A stretch of DNA of 64,000 nt from positions 3,436,759 through 3,500,758 of the forward strand of contig NZ_LR733844.1 in assembly GCF_902506455.1 (NCBI RefSeq), in the 5' to 3' direction. The position numbers were made by a program, and so were the translations under genes. The DNA is from Sphingomonas sp. 8AM. Lineage in GTDB: Bacteria; Pseudomonadota; Alphaproteobacteria; Sphingomonadales; Sphingomonadaceae. Shown piece by piece: positions 1 through 7,601 of the stretch (positions are counted from its first letter, which is position 1; every line of letters starts with the position of its first letter). The notes under the pieces are model-generated. The model was not told where the DNA came from, searched no databases, and saw only the letters and a list, made by a program, of their open reading frames with translations.

Positions 1-264
1 GCCCAGCACGCTCGAAATACCATCCTTCAGCGCCGCCGCCGCGATCTCGCCCAACGCGTGGAGCGCGGCCGACTTCAGGTCGTCGAACCCCGTTTTGCCG
101 GTGCGCACCGCGCGCGCCAGCGCGGTTTCCACCGCCCGCCCGGCGCGCTCCGCCCCTGTGCCAAGTCCACCCTCCAGCGTCGCGCGCATCGCCGCCACGT
201 CGCGCGCGAACCCGCCGGTATCGGCGCGCACGCCGATCACCAGCCGCTCGATCTCGTCATCCAT
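1..264 (-). CDS. GTA tail tape-measure protein, 5' part
   Basis: Only the first 88 codons lie in the window; the gene runs off the left edge. The ATG chosen (complement of 262-264) gives MDDEIERLVIGVRADT and an Ala/Leu/Arg-rich helical start, as expected for the tape measure (gp11 position) that sets tail length. Another ATG at 258-260 is in the wrong frame. It overlaps the upstream chaperone gene by 8 bases, so translation is probably coupled. The family call rests mainly on gene order after the two chaperones, since most of the protein cannot be seen. Confidence 0.72.
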   Translation of the reverse strand, partial: MDDEIERLVIGVRADTGGFARDVAAMRATLEGGLGTGAERAGRAVETALARAVRTGKTGFDDLKSAALHALGEIAAAALKDGISSVLG

Positions 265-451
265 CCGGAAAAGTCTCCTGCATCGCCGCGATCGTCGCGG
301 CATCGGGGGGCGTCGCCGCCTCGGGCGCGCACGCGCGCACCAGCGCCGCCAGTTCCGCGGGCGTCGCGCGCCAGAAATCGTCCGGCCGCCACCCGAACAC
401 CGCCCCCGCCAGCCCGGCCAGCCGCCGCGCCGCCCCGGCGAAGGTCGTCAT
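257..451 (-). CDS. GTA phage tail assembly chaperone (gp10.1-like)
   Basis: A 64-residue protein beginning MTTFAGAARRLAGLAG, with the motif GWRPDDFWRATPAEL typical of the short tail assembly chaperones (TIGR02216-like) placed just before the tape measure in alphaproteobacterial GTAs. The family is thought to help tape measure and tail tube assembly. Its ATG overlaps the stop of the preceding gp10-like gene (ATGA), and its own end overlaps the tape measure start. Length and position match the family. The frame is intact. Confidence 0.82.
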   Translation of the reverse strand: MTTFAGAARRLAGLAGAVFGWRPDDFWRATPAELAALVRACAPEAATPPDAATIAAMQETFPDG

Positions 452-762
452 CGCCCCGCCAGGATCTGCGTCAGCAAGACCCTCAGCGCCGGGGTCGCCG
501 CACTGATACCGGCCGCCACCGCCGCCTCGCCCAGCGCCTCGCGCGTCAAGGCAGGCGGCGCGTCGTGCCGGCAATGCCAGAACAAGCCCACCAGCTCCTC
601 GAGCCGCAGCAACCCCTCGGCCGCCCGCTCGACCAGCGCGAACAGCGGGCCCAGTTCCTGCTCCGCTGCCACCAGCGCCGCGAACGTCGGACGCAGCACC
701 AGCAGCTCGCCCGCCACCCGGATGGCGGCCTCGCCCCGCACGTGATTGGGAACGGGGTTCAT
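448..762 (-). CDS. GTA gp10-family tail chaperone
   Basis: 104 residues, starting MNPVPNHVRGEA. The body (GELLVLRPTFAALVAAEQELG, then a Leu-rich helix ending before a Cys/His patch FWHCRHD) matches the GTA gp10 family found between tail tube and tape measure genes. Such proteins act in tail assembly and are not expected in the finished particle. The start overlaps the tail tube stop by four bases (ATGA). The frame is intact and of normal length. Confidence 0.85.
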   Translation of the reverse strand: MNPVPNHVRGEAAIRVAGELLVLRPTFAALVAAEQELGPLFALVERAAEGLLRLEELVGLFWHCRHDAPPALTREALGEAAVAAGISAATPALRVLLTQILAGR

Positions 763-1166
763 GCGCTCACCACCGCGCCGGAGCTTTCCAGCGCGAGCGT
801 GTAGCTGCGCTCGCCGTTATAATCCCCCGCATAGTCGAGCCGCGTGACCAGGAACCGCCCGGTCATTGTCTCGCCGCTCTCGAACGTCAGCCGGTAATCG
901 TCGAGCGTCCCCGCCAGTGCGCTCGCCTTGACGCGCTGCTCCGCCGCCGATCCGGTGAACACCCCCGCCGCCGCGACGCTCACCGAGCGCACGCCCGCGC
1001 CCAACAGCAGGTCGCGCCACCCGCCCGAATCCTTGCTGGTCACCGCTACCGCCTCGCCGTTGACGCTCAGTTGCGTCGTGCGCAGCCCCGCCACCGTCCG
1101 GTATGTCACCGGGGTCGCGCCATCGCCGACCTTCAGCAGGAACGCACTGCCCTTTTCCGCCGCCAT
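759..1166 (-). CDS. GTA major tail tube protein (gp9-like)
   Basis: 135 residues. The sequence (GSAFLLKVGDGATPVTYRTVAG near the start, then VTSKDSGGWRDLL, then SYTLALESSG at the end) is that of the phage major tail protein family found as gp9 in RcGTA, which stacks into the tail tube. Length is normal and the frame is open. One base separates it from the broken tail terminator gene upstream, and it overlaps gp10 downstream by 4 bases. Intact genes downstream of a broken one suggest the decay is recent. Confidence 0.87.
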   Translation of the reverse strand: MAAEKGSAFLLKVGDGATPVTYRTVAGLRTTQLSVNGEAVAVTSKDSGGWRDLLLGAGVRSVSVAAAGVFTGSAAEQRVKASALAGTLDDYRLTFESGETMTGRFLVTRLDYAGDYNGERSYTLALESSGAVVSA

Positions 1167-1167
1167 C

Positions 1168-1533
1168 TCAATCCTCCGCCATGATCCGCACCCGCACGTC
1201 GACCAGCGCCGACCAGCGCCCTGCGCTCTCGCTCACCAGCACGTTGCGCAGCGGCACCGCCGTCACCACGCGCCACCCCGCGACGCCCGGCAGCGACAGC
1301 AGCGCCGCCTGCGCCTCCGCCGCCAGCGCCACCGCGCGCGCGCCGCTCTCGCCCGCATCGCGCACCGCCACTCCGATGCGCAGCTCGCGCCCGGCGCGGT
1401 CCTTCGTCCCCCAGTCGCCGTCGCTCTACTCGCGCAGCGTCAGGAACGGCGCCGTCCCCTTCTCCGCCGCGCTTTCGAACACGCGCGTCACCGCGACCCG
1501 CTCGCGCAGTCGCGCCAGCACCGCCGCGCGCAT
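1168..1533 (-). pseudogene. GTA tail terminator (DUF3168, gp8-like), interrupted by an in-frame TAG
   Basis: Read from the ATG at 1533-1531 the frame gives MRAAVLARLRERV, VFESAAEKGTAPFLTLRE, then a TAG at codon 36 (1428-1426), then continues in the same frame with SDGDWGTKDRAGRELRIGV to a normal end at 1168 (RVRIMAED). Both halves together make one DUF3168-type tail completion protein of about 120 residues. The residues around the stop (LRE*SDGDWGTK) are the conserved core, so this is a point nonsense change in one gene rather than two genes. The start overlaps the previous stop (TGATG). A base-calling error is the main alternative. Confidence 0.8.
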
Positions 1534-1697
1534 CAGTGGCGCCACCACGCCAGCGACGGCTCCTCGATCCAGCGCCGCTTCAGCCCCGGCGCGCCGACCT
1601 CGACGCCATCGTCACGCGCGACGATCTCCGCCTCGGGCAGCACATCGCGCAGCCGCGCCACCATCCGCGCGCGCACCCGCTCCACCGCGCGCTTCAT
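1533..1697 (-). CDS. Small GTA protein at the gp7 (head stopper) position
   Basis: A 54-residue frame, MKRAVERVRARMVAR to SLAWWRH, linked by ATGA to the connector gene before it and by TGATG to the tail terminator after it. Such tight linkage and the aligned position between gp6 and gp8 argue that it is a real gene. The sequence is a basic amphipathic helix followed by GVEVGAPGLKRRWIEEP. It is only about half the length of the RcGTA stopper, so it may be a shortened stopper or a sphingomonad-specific replacement. Function is inferred from position only. Confidence 0.6.
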   Translation of the reverse strand: MKRAVERVRARMVARLRDVLPEAEIVARDDGVEVGAPGLKRRWIEEPSLAWWRH

Positions 1698-2206
1698 GCG
1701 TGCACCGGTTGCGCCAGCGCGACGCTGCGAAACGGCCGCCACAAGGCGCTGACCGCCGCCGGCACCGGCGCGCTCCCCGCACGGTCGCTGAACAGATGCG
1801 CCGCGAGCATCGCGACGCCCTGCCTAAGCGGCGCGGGCAACCCCGCCCAGCCGCTCGCCAGCCCGGCGGTGAAGGTCACGCGCAACGCGCCTTCGCCCTT
1901 CACCCAGCCGACACCCTGCGCATCGATATCGACCGCCACGCCGTCCGCGACGATCGCGCGCACCGGCGCGGCGGGCAGCGCCTGCCACCCCGCTGCCGCA
2001 CCAAGCTCCGCCACCAGCTCGCGCACGATCAGCACGCGCCCGGTGAATTGCTCCGCCAGCCCCAGCGCCGCCTCGACGAAAGCCAGCGCCAATGCGTCGT
2101 CATCGATCGTCGCCGCCCGCAACTCCGCCCGCACCGCCGCCAGCGCGAGCGCACGATCCCCCGCGCCCAGCGTCACCACGCCGGGCGCTCCCGCCACCAA
2201 TGTCAT
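1694..2206 (-). CDS. GTA head-tail connector (gp6-like)
   Basis: 170 residues from the ATG at 2206, which has AAAGGA seven bases upstream; the longer frame upstream is only repeat sequence and is excluded. The protein is helical (DDDALALAFVEAALGLAEQFTGR, then GLASGWAGLPAPLRQGVAMLAAHLF), the pattern of the phage gp6-like head-tail connector family that forms the ring below the portal. It ends with an ATGA overlap onto the next gene. It is the first gene after the repeat-filled gap downstream of the capsid gene. Confidence 0.82.
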   Translation of the reverse strand: MTLVAGAPGVVTLGAGDRALALAAVRAELRAATIDDDALALAFVEAALGLAEQFTGRVLIVRELVAELGAAAGWQALPAAPVRAIVADGVAVDIDAQGVGWVKGEGALRVTFTAGLASGWAGLPAPLRQGVAMLAAHLFSDRAGSAPVPAAVSALWRPFRSVALAQPVHA

Positions 2207-2221
2207 GCTGTATCCTTTCGT

Positions 2222-2355
2222 TACCCCGGCGCCGGCCGGGGTCCACCTCGCCACGCACAGCCCTCCCCCTCCGTCATCCCGGACTTGATCCGGGATCCCG
2301 CTTCTTCTTCCCCGGTCGCAGGAAGAAGCGAGGCCCCGGATCAAGTCCGGGGCGA
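2222..2355. repeat. Inverted repeat cluster inside the GTA operon
   Basis: The gap between capsid and connector genes holds two palindromic units: a short one at about 2224-2243 (CCCCGGCGCCGGCCGGGG core) and a long one whose arms lie at 2279-2308 and 2321-2350 (CCGGACTTGATCCGGGATCCC against its near reverse complement). The long unit resembles the sequence at 42927-42962. These are typical sphingomonad intergenic palindromes and make this one of only two large gaps in the GTA cluster. Confidence 0.8.
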
Positions 2356-2411
2356 CGAACGACGGGTTTGTCCGGGTCGCGGACCACGACCCGTCACGAA
2401 GCCGATCAGCC

Positions 2412-3416
2412 TCAGCTCGCAGCGAATCTAAGGACCTTGATCGCCTCGCTGTTCGACACGCACCCGCCGACCCGCTTGGGCGCGTAAAAGGTCACGAACG
2501 GCTTATTGCTGTACGGATCGCGCAACACGTTGGTCTCGCTGCGCTCCGCGATCAGATAGCCCAGCTTGAAGTTGCCGAACGCCACCGCATGCGCGCCCGC
2601 CGCAATGTCGGGCATATCCTCGGCCTCGACCACCGGATAGCCGAGCAGGCTCGCCGGCTGCCCCGCCGCCATCCCCGGCTGCCACAGGAACTGCCCGTCG
2701 CTGGTCTTGAACTTGCGGATGCGCGCCGCGGTCGCCGCGTTCATCACGAACGTCGCGCCCTGCCGGTACGGCGCGCGCAACGCCTGCACCAGATCGATCA
2801 GCCGCTCCGCCCCGTTCGCGCCGAAGTCGCCCGCGGTGCCGGTCGGCACATATTGCAGCGTCCCGAAGCTACGCGTCGCGTCCCCCGCCGCCGCCGTCGG
2901 CGCCTGCAGGAAGCCGCGCGGCCGGTTGACGCCATTGCCGCCGACGAACGCCGCACCCTCCGCCTTGGCGAACTCGGCCGCGATCTCCCCGGCCAGCCAG
3001 CCCTCGACATCGAACAGCGCATCGTCGAGCATCGCCTGGCTTGCAGAGGGATTGGCGTACAGCTCCCCCATCGGCGGCGCGATCTCGACGAAGGTCGGCG
3101 TCGCGGTCACCGGCCGCGCGTCGGTCTCCGCCGCCCAGCCCGAGGGCGTACCGCCGGTCGTCACCAGCTTGCGATACCCCGCCGTACCGACCTGCACGAC
3201 GTTCGCGATGCTGCGGATCGGGCTGGCGCTCTTCAGCACCGCGTCGATCTGCGCATCGATTTCCCTGGGGATCGCATAGCCGCCCTGATCCCCGGTCGCG
3301 CCGGTGAACGCCTTCTGCTCCACCACGATCCCCGACCGCACGAACCCGTCGAACGCCGCGCCGCCACCCACGCGTGCGCCATCCAGCACCGGGCGTGCTA
3401 CCACCGTATCGCTCAT
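2412..3416 (-). CDS. GTA major capsid protein (HK97 fold)
   Basis: 334 residues from ATG 3416, chosen over upstream in-frame ATGs because GGAGAAG sits just before it. The sequence has the hallmarks of the HK97-like capsid family of GTAs: GDQGGYAIPREIDAQI early on, then PIRSIANVVQVGTAGYRK, EIAPPMGELYANPSASQAMLD, and a C-terminal end YAPKRVGG. The N-terminal scaffold-like coiled coil before the GGYAIP motif is short (about 45 residues), so the product is smaller than RcGTA gp5. The frame is open. Confidence 0.9.
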   Translation of the reverse strand: MSDTVVARPVLDGARVGGGAAFDGFVRSGIVVEQKAFTGATGDQGGYAIPREIDAQIDAVLKSASPIRSIANVVQVGTAGYRKLVTTGGTPSGWAAETDARPVTATPTFVEIAPPMGELYANPSASQAMLDDALFDVEGWLAGEIAAEFAKAEGAAFVGGNGVNRPRGFLQAPTAAAGDATRSFGTLQYVPTGTAGDFGANGAERLIDLVQALRAPYRQGATFVMNAATAARIRKFKTSDGQFLWQPGMAAGQPASLLGYPVVEAEDMPDIAAGAHAVAFGNFKLGYLIAERSETNVLRDPYSNKPFVTFYAPKRVGGCVSNSEAIKVLRFAAS

Positions 3417-3458
3417 GCTCTTCTCCATGAAAGAGGCCCCCCGCGGGCCCCGCAAAAC

Positions 3459-3827
3459 TCACAGGTCGCTGATCGTCCCGACCCGCGCGGCGGGCTGCAT
3501 CGGCACCGCCACCAGGCTCACCTCGACCAGATCGGCGCGCAGGATCGCGCGCCACGCGCCCTGCTGCACCACACGCGCGCGGTACCCGACCGACAGCCCC
3601 GGCAACGCGCGCGCCCGCACCAGCCGCGCCACCTCGCCGTCGGCGACCTCCGCCTCGACGCGCAAGCCGCGCGCATCCTCGCCGATCGCGATCACCGTCC
3701 CGACCGGCCCGCCACGATGCTGCACCAGCAGCGGCACCGGCCCGGCGTCCGCGAAGACGCCCCGCCGCATGACGTCGCCCGCGCGATCGACCACGTCGAA
3801 CACCGCCGCATAGCCCGCGATCCTCAC
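3459..3827 (-). CDS. GTA prohead protease (HK97 family, S78-like)
   Basis: 122 residues from a GTG at 3827-3825 that overlaps the stop of the previous gene (GTGA). The start VRIAGYAAVFDVVDRAGDVM and the later PVPLLVQHRGGPVGTV and LPGLSVGYRARV are the conserved parts of phage prohead proteases, with the likely catalytic His in VQHRG and Ser in GLSVGY. It would cut the capsid N-terminus during head maturation. It is shorter than many phage proteases but normal for this cluster type. It sits 42 bases before the capsid gene. Confidence 0.85.
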   Translation of the reverse strand: MRIAGYAAVFDVVDRAGDVMRRGVFADAGPVPLLVQHRGGPVGTVIAIGEDARGLRVEAEVADGEVARLVRARALPGLSVGYRARVVQQGAWRAILRADLVEVSLVAVPMQPAARVGTISDL

Positions 3828-4153
3828 TTGAGCGCCCCCGGCTTCAGCAAGCCATCGAGCCCCAGCCGCACCGCGATCCCGGCCAGCAGCAGCGCCAGCA
3901 TCACGCGCGCCACCCACGCCGCCAGCGCCCGCCATGCCGAGCGTTTCGCATCGCGCCACGCGCGCAACAGCTCGCGCAGTTCCGCGACATCCCCCGCCGC
4001 GCCCTCGTCGGCCAGCCCCAGCCGCGTCAGCGCGCGCACCGCGCCCAGCTCGCCCGCCTCCTCGACGATCGCGCGCAAGGTCGCGATGGCCGCGCCCTCG
4101 TCGCAGCCCTGCGCCAGCAACTGCGCCAGCACGCTTGCCGACGCCGCGCTCAT
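3824..4153 (-). CDS. DUF6127-like small membrane protein of the GTA cluster
   Basis: 109 residues, ATG at 4153 overlapping the portal stop (ATGA) and ending in a GTGA overlap with the protease. It has a soluble helical part (ATLRAIVEEAGELGAVRAL, then ELRELLRAWRDAKRSAWRA) and one C-terminal membrane helix at about residues 80-101. Proteins of this type, which I recall as DUF6127, lie between portal and protease in sphingomonad GTAs, where RcGTA has the tiny g3.5. Role unknown. Identification is by sequence pattern and position. Confidence 0.7.
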   Translation of the reverse strand: MSAASASVLAQLLAQGCDEGAAIATLRAIVEEAGELGAVRALTRLGLADEGAAGDVAELRELLRAWRDAKRSAWRALAAWVARVMLALLLAGIAVRLGLDGLLKPGALK

Positions 4154-5229
4154 GCCCAGTCCACCATCTGCCGCTTCTCGTCGGCCGACAGGAAGTCGGC
4201 ACCCGCGACCATCCGCCACAATTGCGCGCGATCCTCGATCAGCGCCGGCACGCGATCGAGATCGACCTGCAACCGCGTATCCGGGAAATCCGCCGCCAGC
4301 CCGTCGCGGATCGCCGACAGGATCGCGCCCGCCAGCGGCAGGATCGTCAGCCGCCACAGCGCCTTGTTCGCCTCCTTGTAATTGGCATAGGTGCTGTCGC
4401 CCGGCAGCCCGAGCAGCATCGGCGGCACCCCGAACGCCAGCGCGATCTCGCGCGCCGCCGCCGCCTTGGTGCCGGCAAAATCCATATCGGCCGGCGTCAG
4501 GCTCATCGCCTGCCACTTCAGCCCGCCCTCCAGCAACATCGGCCGCCCGGCATTGGCCGCGCCCGCGAAGCCCTGCTCCATCTCCTCGCGCAGACGCCGG
4601 AACTGGTCGGGGGTCAGCACCGAACCGTCCCCCGCGTCGTACACCAGCGCCCCAGAAGGCCGCGCGGCATTGTCGAGCAGCGCCTTGCTCCACGCCGCCG
4701 CGGCATTGTGGATCGCGATCGCCGCCGACGCCGCGTTCAATCATCCCAGTCCGTAATGATCGTCGACCGGATTGAAGCGCCGGACATGGATCACGCCGGC
4801 CGGATCAAGCCGCGCCGTCCGCACCCCGACCCGGTACAGATACGCGCCCGGCCACCCGTCCGCGCCCAGCTCGACGCTCACCCGCTCGGGGCGCAGCGCG
4901 AACAGCTCCGTCACCTGCCCGTCGGCATCGCGCAGCACCTGTACGAACGCATTGCCGTGCAGCAGCACCTGCGCCGTCACCGCCTCCAGCACCCCGCGCC
5001 CGCTCGCCAGCGCGCGCAACCGCGCGTCACCGACATCCAGCGGCGCTCCCTCGACGCCTTCGGCGACCAGCTTCACCGCACGCTGCGCGATCGCATTGCC
5101 GCAATAGCCGGCACGCACCTGCGCCTCATACCCCTGCGGCCACTCCCCGATCGCGCGCGCCACCCCGCCCGCACGCCCCAACGCCGGACGCGCCAATGCG
5201 CGCCCGGACTTCCATCCGAACCATGCCAT
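4150..5229 (-). pseudogene. GTA portal protein (gp3-like), interrupted by an in-frame TGA
   Basis: The frame starts at ATG 5229 (MAWFGWKSGRALARP), runs 162 codons to DDHYGLG, meets TGA at 4743-4741, and continues in the same frame with LNAASAAIAIHNAAAAWSK to a normal end (KRQMVDWA). The two halves add up to about 360 residues, a full HK97-type portal. From memory, related portals have Cys after GLG, so a TGC to TGA change is the simplest cause. Without reinitiation or readthrough, no complete portal ring, and therefore no DNA-filled particle, would form. A TTG directly after the stop could allow weak reinitiation. Sequencing error is the main alternative. Confidence 0.85.
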
Positions 5230-5638
5230 GTGAATTCTCCGAAAAAGCGAGACTCAGGCCGGGACTATCCAAACCGTTCGTGCCGAGCAGGCTGAGCCTG
5301 TCGAAATGATCCGGTTCTTATGCTCCCGGCATGTTCAGGATCGCCCGGGGAACGATCCGACGCGATCATCGCCTAGAAGCACCTGCTGCGCGCTCCATCC
5401 GCCGCTTCCGCCGTCATTGCGAGCGTAGCGAAGCAATCCAGAGCGTCCTGACCTGACCCTGGATTGCTTCGCTACGCTCGCAATGACGGATCAACGTGAC
5501 GCCATCACCTGAAGATGAAGCGTGACGAGCGCCTCTTCCGAACCGTCATCCCCGCGAAGACCGGGCCTCAATTGGGGCCGCTCAACAGCCACATCGACCG
5601 CGATCAACCAGCCCGCGCGACGTCACACCGCGACGCCC
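5230..5638. other. Gap between GTA portal and large terminase
   Basis: About 410 bases without a supported gene, in an operon whose other neighbours mostly overlap. It holds a short common intergenic motif (around 5276-5305, GAGCAGGCTGAGCCTGTCG) and one 75-base palindromic repeat at 5413-5487. The small frames here read through the repeat and look non-coding. The gap seems to be an expansion by repeats. Confidence 0.7.
5413..5487 (+). repeat. 75-base palindromic repeat, copy 1
   Basis: Arms of 28 bases (GTCATTGCGAGCGTAGCGAA and onward) flank a 19-base spacer. Four more copies of exactly the same length lie at 34256, 40002, 41228 and 47654. The spacer orientation (GCGTCCTGA) is that of copies 2 and 5. 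The variable triplet in the arms is GTA paired with TAC. Confidence 0.92.
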
Positions 5639-6958
5639 TCACACCGACCGCACCCGCACCTCCCCCTGCCTGTCGAGCAGCAGCGCGGTCAGCGCCCACA
5701 CGCACGCATCCGCCCGATCCGGCGAGCGCCCCGGCCCCTCATACCCGCCGCCCGCGACCAGCCCGGCCAGCTCATCCTCCAGCGCCGGAAACGCGCGCGC
5801 ATGCCACACGCGCCCGCGCTCATAGAGCGCCGCCACCGGCTCCGCGCGCGCCGCTTTCCCGCGCGTTGCATGGACCAGCCGGATCGGCAGCGACGCCTGC
5901 GCCGCGCGCAGCACCTGCTCCACCATCGCCCCGCCCTGGTTCGCCTCCGCGACGACACGCTCCGCCGACACCCGCGTCGCGCACGCCACCACCGCCTGCG
6001 CCCAGCGTTCGGGGCTCGCACCCGTCACGCTCGCATCCTCGATCACATAGCCATGCCCGTCGCGCCCCAGCCCGGCGGCGACGATCCCGCACGCATCGCC
6101 CCCGATGCCCGCCGGCGGGTCGACCCCGACCACCACCCGCGTCAGCGCCGGGACCGCCGCCGCGCGCTGTCGCTCGATCAAGGCACGCGGCCACAGCGCA
6201 CCCGCGACATCCTCGATCAACTCGCCGTCCAGTTCCTGCCGCCCCAGCCGCGTGCCCTCATAGCTGGCCTCCATCGCCGCCACGAACGCGTCGGGCAGAT
6301 GCAGATTGTCGCGCGTACTTCCGCGCGTCGTCACCGTCCCCGCTCCCGCGCGCACCTGCCGCATCAACGCGGTCGGGCGCGGCGTCGTCGTCACCAGCAC
6401 GCGCGGCAGCGCGCCCAGCCGCAAGCCCATCGTCAGATTGTCCCACGTCGAGGCATGGCTCCATTTCGCCAGTTCGTCGGCCCAGGCGAAATGATGCTCC
6501 GGCCCGCGCAATTTCTCCGGCGCCGCCGCCGAATAGAGCGTCGCGACCGCGCCGTTGCCGAACCGCACCTCGCCGCTGGTCGGACGCCACACCACATCAT
6601 CCTCGGCGCGCGACACCGCGACGACCCCGCTCGGCCCGCCGACCATCACCTTGCGCGCATCCTCGATCGTCGCGCCGACCAGCGCGATCCGCGCGCCGGG
6701 CACCGCCCGCGCCATCGCGCGCACCCATTGCGCCCCGGCGCGCGTCTTCCCGAAGCCGCGCCCGGCCTGCATCAGCCACACTCGCCAGTCACCCGGCGGC
6801 GGCAATTGCCCCTCATGCGCCCATAACGCCCAATGCTGCTCAAGCTCCTTCAACGCCGCGACGCTCAGCGACGACAGCACCCGTCCGCGCTCGGCCTCAC
6901 CCAGTTCCAGCAGCCATCGTATTCCGCGAAGGCCGCCATGATCCTGGCCGCCGCTCAC
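5639..6958 (-). CDS. terL: GTA large terminase subunit (ATPase-nuclease)
   Basis: 439 residues. The ATPase domain has a Walker A motif QAGRGFGKTRAG at about residues 64-75 and a Walker B region HFAWADELAKW around 160. The C-terminal nuclease domain shows VVVGVDPPAG, VVAEANQGGAM and SPDRADACVWAL, carrying the acidic metal ligands. It would package DNA into the head. The ATG overlaps the small terminase stop (ATGA). The frame is intact and of normal size, in contrast to the broken portal downstream. Confidence 0.93.
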   Translation of the reverse strand: MSGGQDHGGLRGIRWLLELGEAERGRVLSSLSVAALKELEQHWALWAHEGQLPPPGDWRVWLMQAGRGFGKTRAGAQWVRAMARAVPGARIALVGATIEDARKVMVGGPSGVVAVSRAEDDVVWRPTSGEVRFGNGAVATLYSAAAPEKLRGPEHHFAWADELAKWSHASTWDNLTMGLRLGALPRVLVTTTPRPTALMRQVRAGAGTVTTRGSTRDNLHLPDAFVAAMEASYEGTRLGRQELDGELIEDVAGALWPRALIERQRAAAVPALTRVVVGVDPPAGIGGDACGIVAAGLGRDGHGYVIEDASVTGASPERWAQAVVACATRVSAERVVAEANQGGAMVEQVLRAAQASLPIRLVHATRGKAARAEPVAALYERGRVWHARAFPALEDELAGLVAGGGYEGPGRSPDRADACVWALTALLLDRQGEVRVRSV

Positions 6959-7440
6959 CCCGCGGCCTTCGCGCGCGGCCGCTTCGACATCGCCTCCAGC
7001 CGCTGCAGCAATTCGCGCTCCGCCTTGGCGCGCGGGCTGTTGCGATCGGCCACCTTGCGCGGCGTCGTCGCCACGTCGACTACCGCGGGCGGCCGCCGCC
7101 CCAGCAGCAGCAACGCGGCCGACACGTCCAGCTTCGTATCGGTGTCGCCCAGCACCTGCCGCACCAGCGCGGCCTCCATCCGCTCATAGGCGTCGTCCAG
7201 CGCCAGCCGCCATTGCGCGCCGAACGCCGTGCTGCGGCGGCGCAGCGCATAGGCCGACCGCGCCGTCTTCCCCACCGCCGCCGCCGCCCGCGCCACATCG
7301 CCGCTGATCGCGAAATGGTCGAAAAACGTCATGCGATCCTCGCGCGACCACCGCTGCGACGGCTTGGCCGTCCCCGCAACCGCCCCCGCGGGCACATCGC
7401 CCGCCATCGACATGCCGCCGCTTTCTGCCGCCTCACCCAT
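6955..7440 (-). CDS. terS: GTA small terminase (gp1-like)
   Basis: 161 residues from ATG 7440, preferred over the GTG at 7464 because GGGAGG lies seven bases upstream. A helix-turn-helix-like segment (FFDHFAISGDVARAAAAVGKTARSAYALRRRS) precedes a helical oligomerisation region (RMEAALVRQVLGDTDTKLDVSAALLLL) and a basic tail ending RPRAKAAG. This is the layout of GTA gp1 small terminases, which recognise or load DNA for the large subunit. It is the first gene of the cluster and overlaps terL by four bases. Confidence 0.82.
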   Translation of the reverse strand: MGEAAESGGMSMAGDVPAGAVAGTAKPSQRWSREDRMTFFDHFAISGDVARAAAAVGKTARSAYALRRRSTAFGAQWRLALDDAYERMEAALVRQVLGDTDTKLDVSAALLLLGRRPPAVVDVATTPRKVADRNSPRAKAERELLQRLEAMSKRPRAKAAG

Positions 7441-7506
7441 CCGCACCCTCCCGCCCGCTGTCACCCGCCGCTATAACCCGCCGCTGTCACCCGCGCCGAA
7501 ACGCAA

Positions 7507-7552
7507 ACGGGCCGGCGCGACCGGGGCCGAAGCCCCGAGCCGCCCGGCCCGT
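7507..7552. terminator. Strong hairpin between the membrane-protein gene and the GTA cluster
   Basis: Outer stem ACGGGCCGG (7507-7515) pairs with 7544-7552; inner stem CGGGGC (7522-7527) pairs with 7532-7537 around a CGAA loop. On the minus strand it is followed by TTTGCGTTT, a weak U tract. It lies downstream of the gene at 7602-8018, where it could end transcription and insulate the GTA operon. Confidence 0.55.
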
Positions 7553-7601
7553 CTGACACCATCTCGATGTTCTTCTTTTGTACTCAAACAGCGTGACGCT
7601 G

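Noticed and set aside
4741..4743. TGA in the portal as selenocysteine or programmed readthrough
   Set aside because: No SECIS-like hairpin was seen immediately downstream, and a second, different stop codon in the same cluster fits decay better.
1..7440. Complete prophage
   Set aside because: Gene order is that of a GTA head/tail cluster, with no integrase, repressor, replication or lysis gene and no attachment repeats, although the left end is cut by the window.
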